From contig CAWHVG010000003.1 of NCBI GenBank assembly GCA_963832725.1, forward strand, positions 1,798,001-1,862,000: 64,000 nt of DNA. Reading direction: 5' to 3'. Made by a program: the position numbers and the translations under genes. Below the pieces are notes generated by a model that saw only the letters and a list, made by a program, of their open reading frames with translations, was not told where the DNA came from and did no database searches. Of the stretch, positions 46,450 through 59,078 are shown one piece after another; position 1 is the first letter of the stretch, and each line of letters opens with the position of its first letter. This DNA is from JAEZBP01 sp963832725 (GTDB lineage Bacteria > Myxococcota_A > Polyangia > Polyangiales > Sandaracinaceae).

Positions 46450-46719
46450 ACACTCCCGGCGGCCCGAACCGAAGTCGCCCTCCGGGAGCTCCCGCGAGTC
46501 GAGGAAGCGGAAGAGGTCACGCCGAGAGAGACGGTCGGGAGTCGACTCGACGCCACCCGGAGAAACGTCGAACGAAGCGACCCGCGACGCGACACGAGAA
46601 TCGAGAGACACCGCCACGACGCGGGGAAGCGCGATGTCGCTCGACGCTACCGAGAGACGTCGCGCGACACGACACGAGATCGAGAGGGCGAGCCCATTCC
46701 ACGGCGAGCACCGGATTCG
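46450..46719. other. imuB-dnaE2 spacer with a short duplicated segment
   Basis: There is no gene in this 270-bp interval. Two related stretches occur, GACACGAGAATCGAGAG near 46592 and GACACGAGATCGAGAG near 46671. They differ by one A at a GATC, exactly the change seen at the frameshifts elsewhere in the window. No promoter or terminator could be assigned. Confidence 0.5.
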
Positions 46720-49999
<3,280 letters not shown>

Positions 50000-50010
50000 C
50001 GCGGCGCGAT

Positions 50011-50064
50011 GCGGTTCCGTCGCGCGACGCGGTTCCGTCGCGCGATGCGGTTCCGTCGCGCGAA
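50011..50064. repeat. Three 18-bp tandem repeats after dnaE2
   Basis: GCGGTTCCGTCGCGCGA(C/T/A) occurs three times in a row 11 bp after the dnaE2 stop. The remaining gap to 50248 shows no gene or clear terminator. Confidence 0.9.
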
Positions 50065-50248
50065 CGGGGCCGATGCGCGGCGTTCCTTCGGAAGGCTTCG
50101 CCGCGGCGCTCGAGGAGCCTTCGCGCGAGCACGCTGCTCGAGTACCCGAGGGTGAGGGAGTGCTCGAGACGCGCCCGGTGACGACGTCCTTCCGAACACC
50201 TCGCGCGGCGCGCTCCGCGTTCCCCCCTCGTGCGATTCGCCCACCTGC

Positions 50249-50599
50249 TCAGGGCTTCAGCAGCCGCTCGCCCGTCAGGTAGACGAGCGCGTGGTGAACG
50301 ATCGACAACGCGCCCAGCGCGCCGCCGAGGTAGGGCCGACCGGCGGCGAGCCACGCCCACGCCGCGCCGAAGGAGATCACCAGCTCTTGGCCGAGCCGCA
50401 GCCATTCGGCCATCGCGCCGGCGCCGCGGAAGTCGATCAGTCCCCAGACCCCGAACCCGATCGCCGGCGCGCCGATCGCGAAGAGCCACCGCGTCGCCGC
50501 GCTCGACCCCATCCCGTAGCCCCACCAACCGAGCGCGACGACGATGCCGAGCTCCATCACGCCCCTCAGCGCCACGTTGATCCACTTCACCGCTTCCAA
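50249..50599 (-). CDS. DUF2568-like small membrane protein
   Basis: About 116 residues with four hydrophobic helices: LRGVMELGIVVALGWWGYGM, RWLFAIGAPAIGFGVWGLID, ELVISFGAAWAWLAAG and ALGALSIVHHALVYLTG. LRxxxELxxxxxxGxWGY is the YrdB/DUF2568 pattern. A TTG at 50599 is preferred because AGGAG lies seven bases upstream; an ATG at 50626 is the alternative. Function unknown. Confidence 0.7.
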   Translation of the reverse strand: MEAVKWINVALRGVMELGIVVALGWWGYGMGSSAATRWLFAIGAPAIGFGVWGLIDFRGAGAMAEWLRLGQELVISFGAAWAWLAAGRPYLGGALGALSIVHHALVYLTGERLLKP

Positions 50600-51165
50600 C
50601 GTTCGTCTCCTCACTTCGTGCCGCACCGCAAGTCACGCTCCGAGCGAGCACGCCCTCTCTCGGTATAGATCGTTCTCGCCCCGCCGACGGGCTCGGGGAC
50701 GATCGCGGTCGACCGCCCCCGACACGCCGCACGTTTGCGCAGGCGCCCCGATGGCGGGCAGGCTCCCTCTCGACGAAGCGATCGGCAACGATGATCCGGT
50801 TGTGGTCTGGAGCACCAATCCATTCGGAGAGCCGAGAAAGCGCGGCGCGCGACGTGGTCCAGCCGTGGCTCCGGCCGACGAGGCGATGCCGAAGCATCGT
50901 CGAGGAGGCACGGGCGGCGGATGGGCCGCGTCCCGCCCGCGATTTCCGGCGGATTCGAACAAATCGGTGCTCTAGGCTCCGCGGGGCGAGCCCCGGCTCG
51001 ATGTCGGCGCCATCGTCTCGGCGCGCCTCGAGCTCGTGCCGCGGTCGGCCGCTCTCGTGCACGAACATGGAGCAGGCACCCGAGCCCGAGACCTTCCGGC
51101 CCATGTGCGCCCGTCACGTTTTCCTCGCGAACCGCCGAGTCTCGGGCCAGCATGGGGCTGTGGGG
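50600..51165. repeat. Gap with a partial third copy of the dispersed hairpin element (around 50880-50910)
   Basis: No convincing gene is seen in this 560-bp region between divergent genes. CGATGC-CGAA-GCATCG (50884-50899), preceded by GACGAGG and followed by TCGAGGA, corresponds to the hairpin of copy B at 27627. Outside this core the similarity is weak. Confidence 0.45.
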
Positions 51166-51930
51166 ATGCGACGCGCGCCAGCCGTGATGGTCCTGCTCGT
51201 GACGTCGGCCGCCTTCGCGCAGCACGAAGGCTGGCCGCCGGCGACGTGCGTGCGCGGCAACGACGGCGTGGCCCGCTGCGGCTACGACTGCCGGACCGGC
51301 GGGGACGGGCACACGGTGTGCGCCGACACGCCGAGCGGTCGCTGCGGGGTGGGCGCCGACGAAGTCGCGGTGTGCACCCAGCACCCGACCCAGCTGCCCA
51401 ACGTCGGGAGCTGGCCTCCCGCCGAGTGCAGCCAAGGCGGCGACGGCCACGTCGCCTGCGGCTACCACTGTCAGGTCGGCGGCGACGGCGTGGCGGCCTG
51501 CGCAAACACCCCCAACGGACGCTGCGCAGTCGACAACGAGGGCCACGCCATCTGCTCGCGCTTCGCGTTCTTGCCGAGCGTGGGCTCCTGGCCGCGCGCG
51601 GCGTGCGTGCGCGGTGGCGACGGGCACATCGCGTGCGGCTACGCGTGCCGGACGGGAGGTGACGGAGTCGCGGTCTGCGCCGACACACCGAACGGAAGCT
51701 GCACCGTCGGCGGCGACGCGCACGCGGTCTGCTCCGAGCTCGGCCGTGCCGCGGTCCGCGGTGTCGATCCCTCACGCTGGCCCGCTCCGGCGTGCGTGCG
51801 CGGCGCGGACGGAAGCGCCGCCTGCGGCTACGGCTGCCGCGTCGGAGGGACCGGCGGCGCGGCCTGTGCCGACACACCGAACGGGCGCTGCACCGTCGGC
51901 GGCGACGGCGTCGTCGTCTGCGGTCCCTGA
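51166..51930 (+). CDS. Secreted Cys-rich protein with four tandem domains
   Basis: 254 residues. MRRAPAVMVLLVTSAAFAQ is a Sec signal. The mature protein is four copies of a unit of about 55 residues: W(P)xxxCxxGxDGxxxCGYxC, xxGGDGxxVCADTPNGRC, and VGxDxxxVC. Each unit carries five cysteines at fixed spacing plus the invariant DTPNGRC/NTPNGRC turn. This is a repeat fold of unknown family, probably disulfide-linked or metal-binding at the cell surface. It precedes an AraC-type gene on the same strand. Confidence 0.85.
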   Translation: MRRAPAVMVLLVTSAAFAQHEGWPPATCVRGNDGVARCGYDCRTGGDGHTVCADTPSGRCGVGADEVAVCTQHPTQLPNVGSWPPAECSQGGDGHVACGYHCQVGGDGVAACANTPNGRCAVDNEGHAICSRFAFLPSVGSWPRAACVRGGDGHIACGYACRTGGDGVAVCADTPNGSCTVGGDAHAVCSELGRAAVRGVDPSRWPAPACVRGADGSAACGYGCRVGGTGGAACADTPNGRCTVGGDGVVVCGP

Positions 51931-52037
51931 AGCACGCGGCGACACATCTCGACGAGCCGCACTTCGGCGTCCTCGCGGGGATCGAAAGCACCTTCCCGTC
52001 GCTCCCGTCCTTCGCCTACCCTCTCGGCGGGGGGCAG

Positions 52038-52997
52038 ATGGGGGACGACGACGTGAAGCGCGACGAGATCCACGAGATCCCGTCGACGGTCCTGGAGGAG
52101 ATGGCGGCGCCGCGGCGATCCGCACCCGCGACCGAGCGCGCTCGCGAGCGCGTCGTGGTGCACCGGCCGGCGGACGTCACCGGCGTCGAGCTCTGGCGGA
52201 TGCGCGACACCGACCGGCGTTACCGGATGATCACCCAGGGCTACTGGATCAGCGCGTCCGGCCCGCGGGATCGCGACCGCGCCTGGAACGAGAACCGCTA
52301 CCGCGGGCGACTCATACGCATCGAGAAGGACGAAATCGGGCTCTTGGATCCGGACGAGCCGGTCGTGCAGGAGCGCTCGCACGGTCCCACGGACTGCGTG
52401 GCCCTCGTGCTCGATCCGGTGCTGGTGCGCGACACGCTCGAGACGGAGGGACCGCTCCACTTCGGGCAGTCCGTCACGCGTGATGGATCGCTGGACGTCC
52501 TCTTGTGGCGGGCGTGCCGCAGCCTCGCGAGCACGGACACCGACGCGCTCGAGCGCGAAGCGCGCATCGCCGAGCTGCTGGGCTACGCGTTCCCGACGTA
52601 TGCCGCGGACTGCCCGCGCATGGACACGGGGAGCGAGCGCTCGCTCACCCTGGCCCGCGAGGTCATCGAGGATGCCTACGCGGAGACGCTCCGGCTCCAC
52701 GACATCGCGCGCGCGTGCCGCATCTCGAAGTTCCACCTCGCTCGCAAGTTCCGGGCACGCTTCGGGGTGCCCGTCCACCAGTTCCTGAAGCTGGTCCGGG
52801 TGCGCGAGGCGATGAAGCTCCTCCGCCGGGACGAGCCGCTGGCGAGCGTGGCCGCGGACGTCGGCTTCGCCGATCAGGCCCACATGACCCGCGTCTTTCG
52901 CCAGACGACCGGGATCACCCCGGGCTCCTACCGAAAGGCGGGCTTCGCTGATGGAAGCAACGCCGAGCGCCGCACGAACACGGCGTTTCCGCTTTGA
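52038..52997 (+). CDS. AraC-family transcriptional regulator
   Basis: 319 residues from ATG 52038. The N-terminal half is a cupin-like ligand domain (VHRPADVTGVELWRMRDTDR, YRMITQGYWISASGPRDRDR). The C-terminal half has the two helix-turn-helix motifs: LHDIARACRISKFHLARKFR and ASVAADVGFADQAHMTRVFR, ending TTGITPGSYRKAGF. It lies just after the Cys-rich repeat gene and may regulate it. Effector unknown. Confidence 0.92.
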   Translation: MGDDDVKRDEIHEIPSTVLEEMAAPRRSAPATERARERVVVHRPADVTGVELWRMRDTDRRYRMITQGYWISASGPRDRDRAWNENRYRGRLIRIEKDEIGLLDPDEPVVQERSHGPTDCVALVLDPVLVRDTLETEGPLHFGQSVTRDGSLDVLLWRACRSLASTDTDALEREARIAELLGYAFPTYAADCPRMDTGSERSLTLAREVIEDAYAETLRLHDIARACRISKFHLARKFRARFGVPVHQFLKLVRVREAMKLLRRDEPLASVAADVGFADQAHMTRVFRQTTGITPGSYRKAGFADGSNAERRTNTAFPL

Positions 52998-53203
52998 GAC
53001 GTCACGACGCCCGGCGTCCGCCCCGTCAGCTCACCCCCCCGAACGAGCCCACGAAGCCGCTTCCGAGCCCAACCATGGGGTACCCGCCGCGCGGAGTCTT
53101 GAACGTTCTTGCGCCTGCACCGACGGATTGCGTCCCCGGCGACCGCACGGGCGGCGCGCGAATCCACCTTGCTGGCCCCACCCGCCGCTGGTACGCACCG
53201 CGG

Positions 53204-53707
53204 GTGACCCAAGAAGAGATCAAGGTCGAAGACAACCGCGTGGTGGCGCTCGCCTACACGCTCGAGGACAGCGAGGGCGCGCAGCTCGACGAGGCGAGCA
53301 CGGGCGAGCCGCTCCTCTACTTGCACGGCCACGGCAACCTGATGCCGGGCCTCGAGCAGGCGCTGACGGGCCGCGGCATCGGCGAGCGCTTCGAGGTCGA
53401 GCTCGCCCCGGACGAGGCGTTCGGACCGCGGGTCGAGGACGCCGAGCGGACGCTCCCCCGCGACGCGTTCCCCGACGAGGTCCCGCTCGAGGCCGGGCTG
53501 GAGCTCGCGCTCGAGGACGACGCCGGCGAGGTGATCCCCTTCTGGGTGAAGGAGGTCACGGACGACCGGGTGCTCATCGACCTCAACCATCCGTTCGCGG
53601 GCCGCACCGTGCGCTTCGCGGGCGAGGTCGTGAAGATCCGCGACGCCAGCGCCGACGAGCTCGAGCACGGCCACCCGCACGGCATCGAGGGCGACGAGGC
53701 CCACTGA
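53204..53707 (+). CDS. slyD: SlyD-type FKBP peptidyl-prolyl isomerase
   Basis: 167 residues from GTG 53204. DNRVVALAYTLEDSEGAQLD and YLHGHGNLMPGLEQALTGRG are the FKBP strand and the active-site loop. The insert-in-flap chaperone domain (VEDAERTLPRDAFPDEVPLE) follows, then NHPFAGRTVRFAGEV closes the FKBP fold. The His-rich tail ELEHGHPHGIEGDEAH is the nickel-binding end of SlyD. It assists folding of proline-containing proteins and metallocentre assembly in the cytosol. Confidence 0.95.
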   Translation: MTQEEIKVEDNRVVALAYTLEDSEGAQLDEASTGEPLLYLHGHGNLMPGLEQALTGRGIGERFEVELAPDEAFGPRVEDAERTLPRDAFPDEVPLEAGLELALEDDAGEVIPFWVKEVTDDRVLIDLNHPFAGRTVRFAGEVVKIRDASADELEHGHPHGIEGDEAH

Positions 53708-53753
53708 GCCTCACGGCGAGCGCGGTGGCGAGCCGCGCGACGAGGAGCATGCG

Positions 53754-54719
53754 ATGCCGAAGACGCGAATCCTGACCCGCGCCGACGTGACGCGCTTCCT
53801 CGACGTCGCCGACGCCGTGCGCGCGGTGGAGAGCGCGTTCGCCGCCTTTGCCAAGGGCGAGGCGCGGATGCCGGCCAAGGTCTACCTCGACCTGCCCGAG
53901 CACCACGGCGACTTCCGCGCCATGCCGAGCGCGCTGCACGGCTCGGCCGGGGTGAAGTGGGTCAACTCCCACGCCAAGAACCCCGAGCTCCACGGGCTGC
54001 CGCTGGTGATGGGCGTCTACGTGCTGAGCGATCCCGAGACCGCCGTCCCGCTCGCGATCCTGGACGCCACCTGGCTCACCGCCGTCCGAACCGGCGCCGC
54101 CGCGGCGGTGGCGAGCAAGCACCTCGCCCGCAAAGACGCGAAGACCATCGGCTTCGTCGGCTGCGGCGTCCAGGCCCGCACGATGCTCGCCGCCCACCGG
54201 GTGCTCTTCGACGCGCTCGAGGTGGTCGGCGCCGACCGATCGGACGAGGCCGCGACGCGCTTCGCGAACGAGGTCGGCGGCAAGGCCGGCACGCTCGAAG
54301 AGGCCTGCGGCTGCGACATCGTCTGCACCTCGACGCCGGTGCGCGCGCCGATCGTGAAGCGCGCGTGGATCCGCGACGGCGCGCACATCGACGCCATGGG
54401 CGCGGACGGCCCCGGCAAGCAAGAGCTCGAGACGGCCATCGTGCAGGACGCCCGCGTCTTCATCGACGACTGGGAGCAGGCCACGCACAGCGGCGAGATC
54501 AACGTCCCGCTGCACGACGGCGCCTTCGCGCGGGACGCCATCGCCGGCACCATCGGCGAGGTCGTCACCGGCGCGCTGCCGGGCCGCCGGGACGCGAGCG
54601 AGATCACCCTCTTCGACTCCACGGGCCTGGCCATCCAGGACCTCGCCGTGGCGCGCGCGGTCTACGACGCCGCCGTCGCGGCGAACGCGGGCCTCGAGGT
54701 CGATCTCGTCGGCGCCTGA
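53754..54719 (+). CDS. Ornithine cyclodeaminase/mu-crystallin family enzyme
   Basis: 321 residues. RMPAKVYLDLP, GVKWVNSHAKNPELHGLPLV, ILDATWLTAVRTGAAAAVAS and the Rossmann motif IGFVGCGVQARTML are all in place. The family includes ornithine cyclodeaminase, alanine dehydrogenase and ketimine reductases; the substrate cannot be read from sequence. It ends GLEVDLVGA. The 3' end is duplicated immediately downstream. Confidence 0.9.
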   Translation: MPKTRILTRADVTRFLDVADAVRAVESAFAAFAKGEARMPAKVYLDLPEHHGDFRAMPSALHGSAGVKWVNSHAKNPELHGLPLVMGVYVLSDPETAVPLAILDATWLTAVRTGAAAAVASKHLARKDAKTIGFVGCGVQARTMLAAHRVLFDALEVVGADRSDEAATRFANEVGGKAGTLEEACGCDIVCTSTPVRAPIVKRAWIRDGAHIDAMGADGPGKQELETAIVQDARVFIDDWEQATHSGEINVPLHDGAFARDAIAGTIGEVVTGALPGRRDASEITLFDSTGLAIQDLAVARAVYDAAVAANAGLEVDLVGA

Positions 54720-54925
54720 AGCGCGCTCCCACGCGGCCGACGAATCGGACCGAGCCTCGCAATCGAGACGGGAGCTCGGCGCGTCGTCAGGCGCCCTGCG
54801 AACGCGGGCTCGAGGTCAATCTCGTCGGCGCCTGAAGCGCGCTCCCACGCGGCCGACGAATCGGACCGAGCCTCGCCATCGAGACGGGAGCTCGGCGCAT
54901 CATCAGGCGCCCTGCGAACGCTCGC
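54684..54925 (+). repeat. Tandem duplication of the ornithine-cyclodeaminase-family gene 3' end
   Basis: The stretch AACGCGGG-CTCGAGGTC ... GGCGCCTGAAGCGCGCTCCC repeats with a period of 116-117 bp (starts 54684 and 54801), and a third start appears at 54917. The second copy still includes the last codons, the TGA and the flanking DNA. The array fills the space to the convergent hydrolase gene. Confidence 0.92.
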
Positions 54926-54996
54926 ACGCGCGCCGCCACCGGCCGCCAGCGGAACGTGCAGGTGGCTGCACGCCCCCGAGACGGCGGGTGCACGCT

Positions 54997-56988
54997 TCAC
55001 ATGGGGCCGACGATGGTCGGCGTGCCCGCCGCGGCTGTTTGCAGGAACTGGATGTAGCGGTTCTTGGCGTCGGCGATCGAGTAGATCGCGAAGTGGTCGG
55101 CGCCGGACCATTGCATCAGACCGCCCGCGGCCGTCGCGCCGCTCGGCATCGTGATGTCGTCGGTCACCGGGGCCGTGACCGGATCGAGCCCGGCGATGCG
55201 GAGCGCGTCCCCGCGGATCACCACCGGGTTCACCACCGGCAGCCCGATGGTCGCCGCCAGCGCCTCGATGGTGGCCGGCGGCGTGTACATGTCGGCCGTG
55301 CCCTCGGTCATCGCGATGCTCAAGGGCGCCCAATCGGCGGGCCGCTCGCGCACGAACCGATGCGCGAACGAGAGCGGATCGGCGGGATCCATCAGCGGCT
55401 GCACCAGGAGCGTCATCAGCGGGTGGTCCATGTTCAGGTCGGCGCAGGTCTCGCTGACCAGCGGCGCCAGCGTGCAGGCGATGGGCTGCCCCATGAAGTC
55501 GCGCTGCACGATGCTGATGATGGCGCCGCCGCCACCTTCCGAGAGGAACGCGGCCTGCAGCGTCGACTCCAACCCGAGCAACAGACCGCCCTCCTGCGAG
55601 CCCTGGCTGTGACCCATGTAGAGGACGGGGCTCGACGCCAGCGTGACGGCGGCCCCGCCGGAGACATCGGCCGGCACCGTGAACGCGCCCGCCGCCAGCA
55701 TCCGGAAGAGGAGCATCGCGTCGATGACCGTCTGGCGGACCACCTCGCGCGCGATGACCGGGTTGGTCAGGATCAGGGACTCCACGTTCACGCCCGGCGG
55801 CGCGCGCAGACCGTGCAGCGCCGCATCGAAGCCGAGCATGGCCACGCCGACCTTGGCCATCTCCGCCCCTTCGTCGCCGAAGTGCGTCTGATCGTCGCCG
55901 CCGGTCCCGTGCCCGTAGAGGACGACCGGATAGCCGCCCGCGGGCGGATCCGAGGTGGGGATGGTGAGGCCGACGTGGATGGTCCGGCGCGTGACCGTCA
56001 GCGGCTGACCGCTGGCGTCGAACGCGATGCGGCCCGTGCCGAATGCCGTGTAGGGAGGCGCGTCGCCGAAGAGCTCGTAGACGTCGAGCTCGGCCTCGAA
56101 GCTGTCCATGGTCGGCTGCGCGGCCACCCGCCTCCACGAGCGCACCTCGGGGAGCGGCTGCGCCTCGATGAACGCACGCGCCATGTCCATCTGGGTCGCG
56201 GTGTCGCTGACCGTGAACGCGCTCGCGACGAGGACCTCTTCGGCGGCGATGCCCAGGTCGGCCAGGTCGGCCATCAGCGCCGTGTAGGCGTCGCCGACCG
56301 CGCCGCCGCTCGAGGCCGCGCCGACGAACGCGGGAGAGGGCTCCACCGGCGTGCCGTCCGCCGCCGTGATGCCGGCGCGGATCACCGCCGCGTAGCGCCG
56401 GCCCGGATGCAGATGCACCCCCGGCACGGCCCGGACGACCAAGGTGTCCGGCTGCCAGAACGCGGTGCTCGCGTGCTGGAAGTGCACGTAGGCCGGCATG
56501 TGGCGGCCGCGCTCGGGGCTGTCCGGGTCCACGTCGAGGAGGAGCACGAGGCTGCCGTCGGCCTGCGTGTCGGCCGGATGCGCCGGGAGCGCGCTCTCGT
56601 CGAGCGGGCCGGTGAAACGGAAGTACACGCCGGTGATCGGGCTGAAGCCCGCGTGCTCGGTCTGGAGCTCGCCGACCACCTCGGCGACCAGCCCGCGCTG
56701 ATGGGGGAACTGGTCGAGCTGCGGCCTGCCGTCGGCGTCGACCCGCAGATCGCTCGGATAGGGGAAGTCGAAGAAGGACGCGCTCCCGTCGAGCACGCTC
56801 GGATCGAAGACCGGCTGCACGGGCCCGATGGGTCCGCCGTCGACGCCGCCGTCGGCGGCACCACCGTCCGCGAGGGTGGCGTCACCGCCGCCAGCATCCA
56901 GCGAAGTCCCCGTGCCGTCACACCCGGCCAGCGCTCCGGCGAGCGAGGCGAGGGCAATCCAAGAGAGCGTCGACCTGGTCCGTTCCAT
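54997..56988 (-). CDS. Lipoprotein with an alpha/beta hydrolase domain
   Basis: 663 residues. MERTRSTLSWIALASLAGAL and lipobox ALAGC, then a DGG/DAG linker. A beta domain (FFDFPYPSDLRVDADGRPQL, GVYFRFTGPLD) is followed by an alpha/beta hydrolase: YPVVLYGHGTGGDDQTHFGD, the nucleophile elbow MGHSQGSQEGGLLLGLE and a late histidine in GADHFAIY. Probably a surface esterase/lipase-like enzyme. Substrate unknown. Confidence 0.85.
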   Translation of the reverse strand: MERTRSTLSWIALASLAGALAGCDGTGTSLDAGGGDATLADGGAADGGVDGGPIGPVQPVFDPSVLDGSASFFDFPYPSDLRVDADGRPQLDQFPHQRGLVAEVVGELQTEHAGFSPITGVYFRFTGPLDESALPAHPADTQADGSLVLLLDVDPDSPERGRHMPAYVHFQHASTAFWQPDTLVVRAVPGVHLHPGRRYAAVIRAGITAADGTPVEPSPAFVGAASSGGAVGDAYTALMADLADLGIAAEEVLVASAFTVSDTATQMDMARAFIEAQPLPEVRSWRRVAAQPTMDSFEAELDVYELFGDAPPYTAFGTGRIAFDASGQPLTVTRRTIHVGLTIPTSDPPAGGYPVVLYGHGTGGDDQTHFGDEGAEMAKVGVAMLGFDAALHGLRAPPGVNVESLILTNPVIAREVVRQTVIDAMLLFRMLAAGAFTVPADVSGGAAVTLASSPVLYMGHSQGSQEGGLLLGLESTLQAAFLSEGGGGAIISIVQRDFMGQPIACTLAPLVSETCADLNMDHPLMTLLVQPLMDPADPLSFAHRFVRERPADWAPLSIAMTEGTADMYTPPATIEALAATIGLPVVNPVVIRGDALRIAGLDPVTAPVTDDITMPSGATAAGGLMQWSGADHFAIYSIADAKNRYIQFLQTAAAGTPTIVGPM

Positions 56989-57088
56989 GTGCGGCCAGGA
57001 TAGCGCGAGGCGACAGCGCTCCGCCCGTGGTCGGCGCGCGAAATCACGACACGACGCTGGAGACCGTCCTCACGAAGCGGCGGGGTCA

Positions 57089-57300
57089 CTACGAGGGCGC
57101 GGCCGTGTAGTGCGGCGTGTAGTGGCCGCGGCCGGTCCCATCGCGGATGTTGGCGCGAACCGTGTTCGTGCCGGCCACGCTCGTCGTGAACGTGATCCGG
57201 CTCTTCGACGGGTCGCTCCCGGGTCGAGAGGCCCAGGATTCGCAGACGCGGCCGCCGGAGACGCGCGACGATTTCTCCGGGAACGACGACGCGCCGGGCG
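57089..57300 (-). pseudogene. Possible gene fragment in the 56989-57316 gap
   Basis: The minus-strand frame contains SRITFTTSVAGTNTVRANIR and ends GRGHYTPHYTAAPS, which reads like the last strands of a beta-sandwich protein. No start or signal is present in this frame, and the upstream end runs into the next gene. It could be a truncated remnant. The rest of the gap (divergent promoters expected) shows nothing assignable. Confidence 0.3.
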
Positions 57301-57316
57301 GGCACTGGTCACCGTG

Positions 57317-58427
57317 ATGCGATTGCCTTCTTCGATTCTGCTCACCTGCCTGTGCCTCTCTGCCGCGACGACGGCGCGGGCCCAAGCGCCGCTCCGCGCG
57401 TACGTGGCGGCCGAGGTACCGGTCGCCGCGGAGGCCGTGCGAGCCGGGCTCGCGCGGGACCTCGGGCGCCCGGTGGAGCTCGTGGACGCGGCGACCGCCG
57501 AGCTCGCGATCAGGATGGCCGGCGGCGAAGCCGAGCTCCGCTACGACGCGGACGGCGGAGCCCGGACGCGGGCCGTCACGCTCCCGACCGACCGCGACGA
57601 CGCGACCGCCACGCTGGTGCTCATCGCCGCCAACCTCGTCCGCGATCCGACCGAGCAGCTCGTGGCGCCGGCGGCCACCCCGACTCCCCCCGCACCGGTC
57701 GCCGGCCCTCCGCCTCTCGCCGCACCACCTATCGCGACCGGCGAGAAGCCCGCGCCGGCCAACTTGGCCCTCGCGCGCCCGTTCCAGCTCGGCCTGGGCA
57801 TCCTCGGAGGCGCGGCCTCCACCGCGAGCGGCGTGCAGGGCTATTGGTACCTCGGCATGGACATCCTGGGCACGATCGCGCCGGGCGTCCGGCTCGGCGT
57901 GACCCGCCTCTCGGTCGGGCTCGGGTTCTCCAACGTCGAGAGCTTCATCTTCAGCTTGCAGGGGACACCGACGTTGGAGCTCTTCGCGTTCGTCGATCCG
58001 CGCGTGCAGGTCTACGGCCAGGACTCACCGAGCTCGACGAACGCGCCCTCTCCGCCCGACGAGCGCTCGACGGCGCAAGCGAGGACCGACGACGACCTCG
58101 CCGCCGCGCTCCGCGCGCTCGAATCCGCCTCCCCCCGCCGTCGACGCCGATCGGCGCGCCTTCGCGCGGGCCCATCGCATCCACTTCGGTGGTGGGTCGC
58201 CCGAGCAGGCGCTGCCGGCGTGGGACCGATACCTCTCGCAGTTCCCACGAGGACGCTTCGTCCCCGAGGCGCGCTTCAACCGGGCCGTCTCGCTGCTCCG
58301 ACTCCGTCGCGACGACGAGGCGCGAGCCGCGCTCACGCCTTTCGCGAACGGTGCCTACGGCGGAGTCCGTGCTCGCGACGCCCGCGCGCTCCTCGACGCG
58401 CTCGACGAGGGCCGGCTCCGCCGCTGA
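57317..58427 (+). CDS. Chimeric secreted protein: barrel-like N-terminus, TPR-like C-terminus (apparent frameshift at 58121)
   Basis: About 369 residues with one surplus base removed. MRLPSSILLTCLCLSAATTA is a Sec signal. Residues to about 230 give a Pro-rich segment and transmembrane-strand-like sequence (PFQLGLGILGGAASTASGVQ, VRLGVTRLSVGLGFSNVESF). After VYGQ the character changes: PPDERSTAQARTDDDLAAAL, then GAATC at 58121-58125, where GATC restores LDPPPPAVDADRRAFARAHR and GGGSPEQALPAWDRYLSQFP to a stop at 58427. The second part resembles the TPR tail of myxobacterial anti-sigma or FecR-type proteins. The two halves look unrelated and may have been joined by a deletion or misassembly. Confidence 0.55.
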
Positions 58428-58522
58428 GCATGCGGCCTCGCACCTCGGGCTGCTCGCCGCGTGGACGGCAGATGCTCGACGATGCCCGGAGCCGGCTCGC
58501 CGCGTCGACGGACCACGAGGGG

Positions 58523-59039
58523 CGATGCCCTCCCGCTGCTCGGGGCGTGGAACGTCGACGCATGGCGATGCCCGCGGGCTGCTCGGCGCGTGGAACGTCG
58601 ACGCCGGGCCATGCCCGCGGGCTGCTCGGCGCGTGGACGCTCGACGCATGGCGATGCCCTCGGGCTGCTCGGCGCGTGGACGCTCGACGCCGGGCCATGC
58701 CCTCGCGCTGCTCGGCGCGTGGACCGTCGACGCCGGGCCATGCCCGCGGGCTGCTCGGCGCGTGGAACGTCGACGCCGGGCCATGCCCGCGGGCTGCTCG
58801 GCGCGTGGAACGTCGACGCATGGCGATGCCCTCGGGCTGCTCGGCGCGTGGACGCTCGACGCCGGGCGATGCCCGCGGGCTGCTCGGCGCGTGGAACGTC
58901 GACGCATGGCGATGCCCGCGGGCTGCTCGGCGCGTGGACCGTCGACGCATGGCGATGCCCTCGGGCTGCTCGGGGCGTGGACGCTCGACGCCGGGCCATG
59001 CCCGCGGGCTGCTCGGCGCGTGGACCGTCGACGCCTGTT
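58523..59039. repeat. 43-bp minisatellite, about 12 copies, between convergent genes
   Basis: This 650-bp gap between stops at 58427 and 59079 is mostly a tandem array with unit type GCGATGCCC-(G/T)CGGGCTGCTCGG-CGCGTGGA-(A/C)CGTCGAC-GC(A/C)(T/G)GG. Copies differ at a few positions that alternate (ATGGCGATGCCC or CCGGGCCATGCCC; AACGTC, ACGCTC or ACCGTC). Each contains the palindromes GTCGAC and often CCGCGG. Because 43 is not a multiple of three, all frames stay open across it, which creates spurious ORFs. More degenerate copies precede it. Confidence 0.92.
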
Positions 59040-59078
59040 TCGTCGACGGAGCGGACGACGACACCGACGCGGAGGGAG

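Noticed and set aside
58523..59039. CRISPR array
   Set aside because: Units are directly abutting 43-bp tandem copies with no unique spacers and no cas genes nearby.
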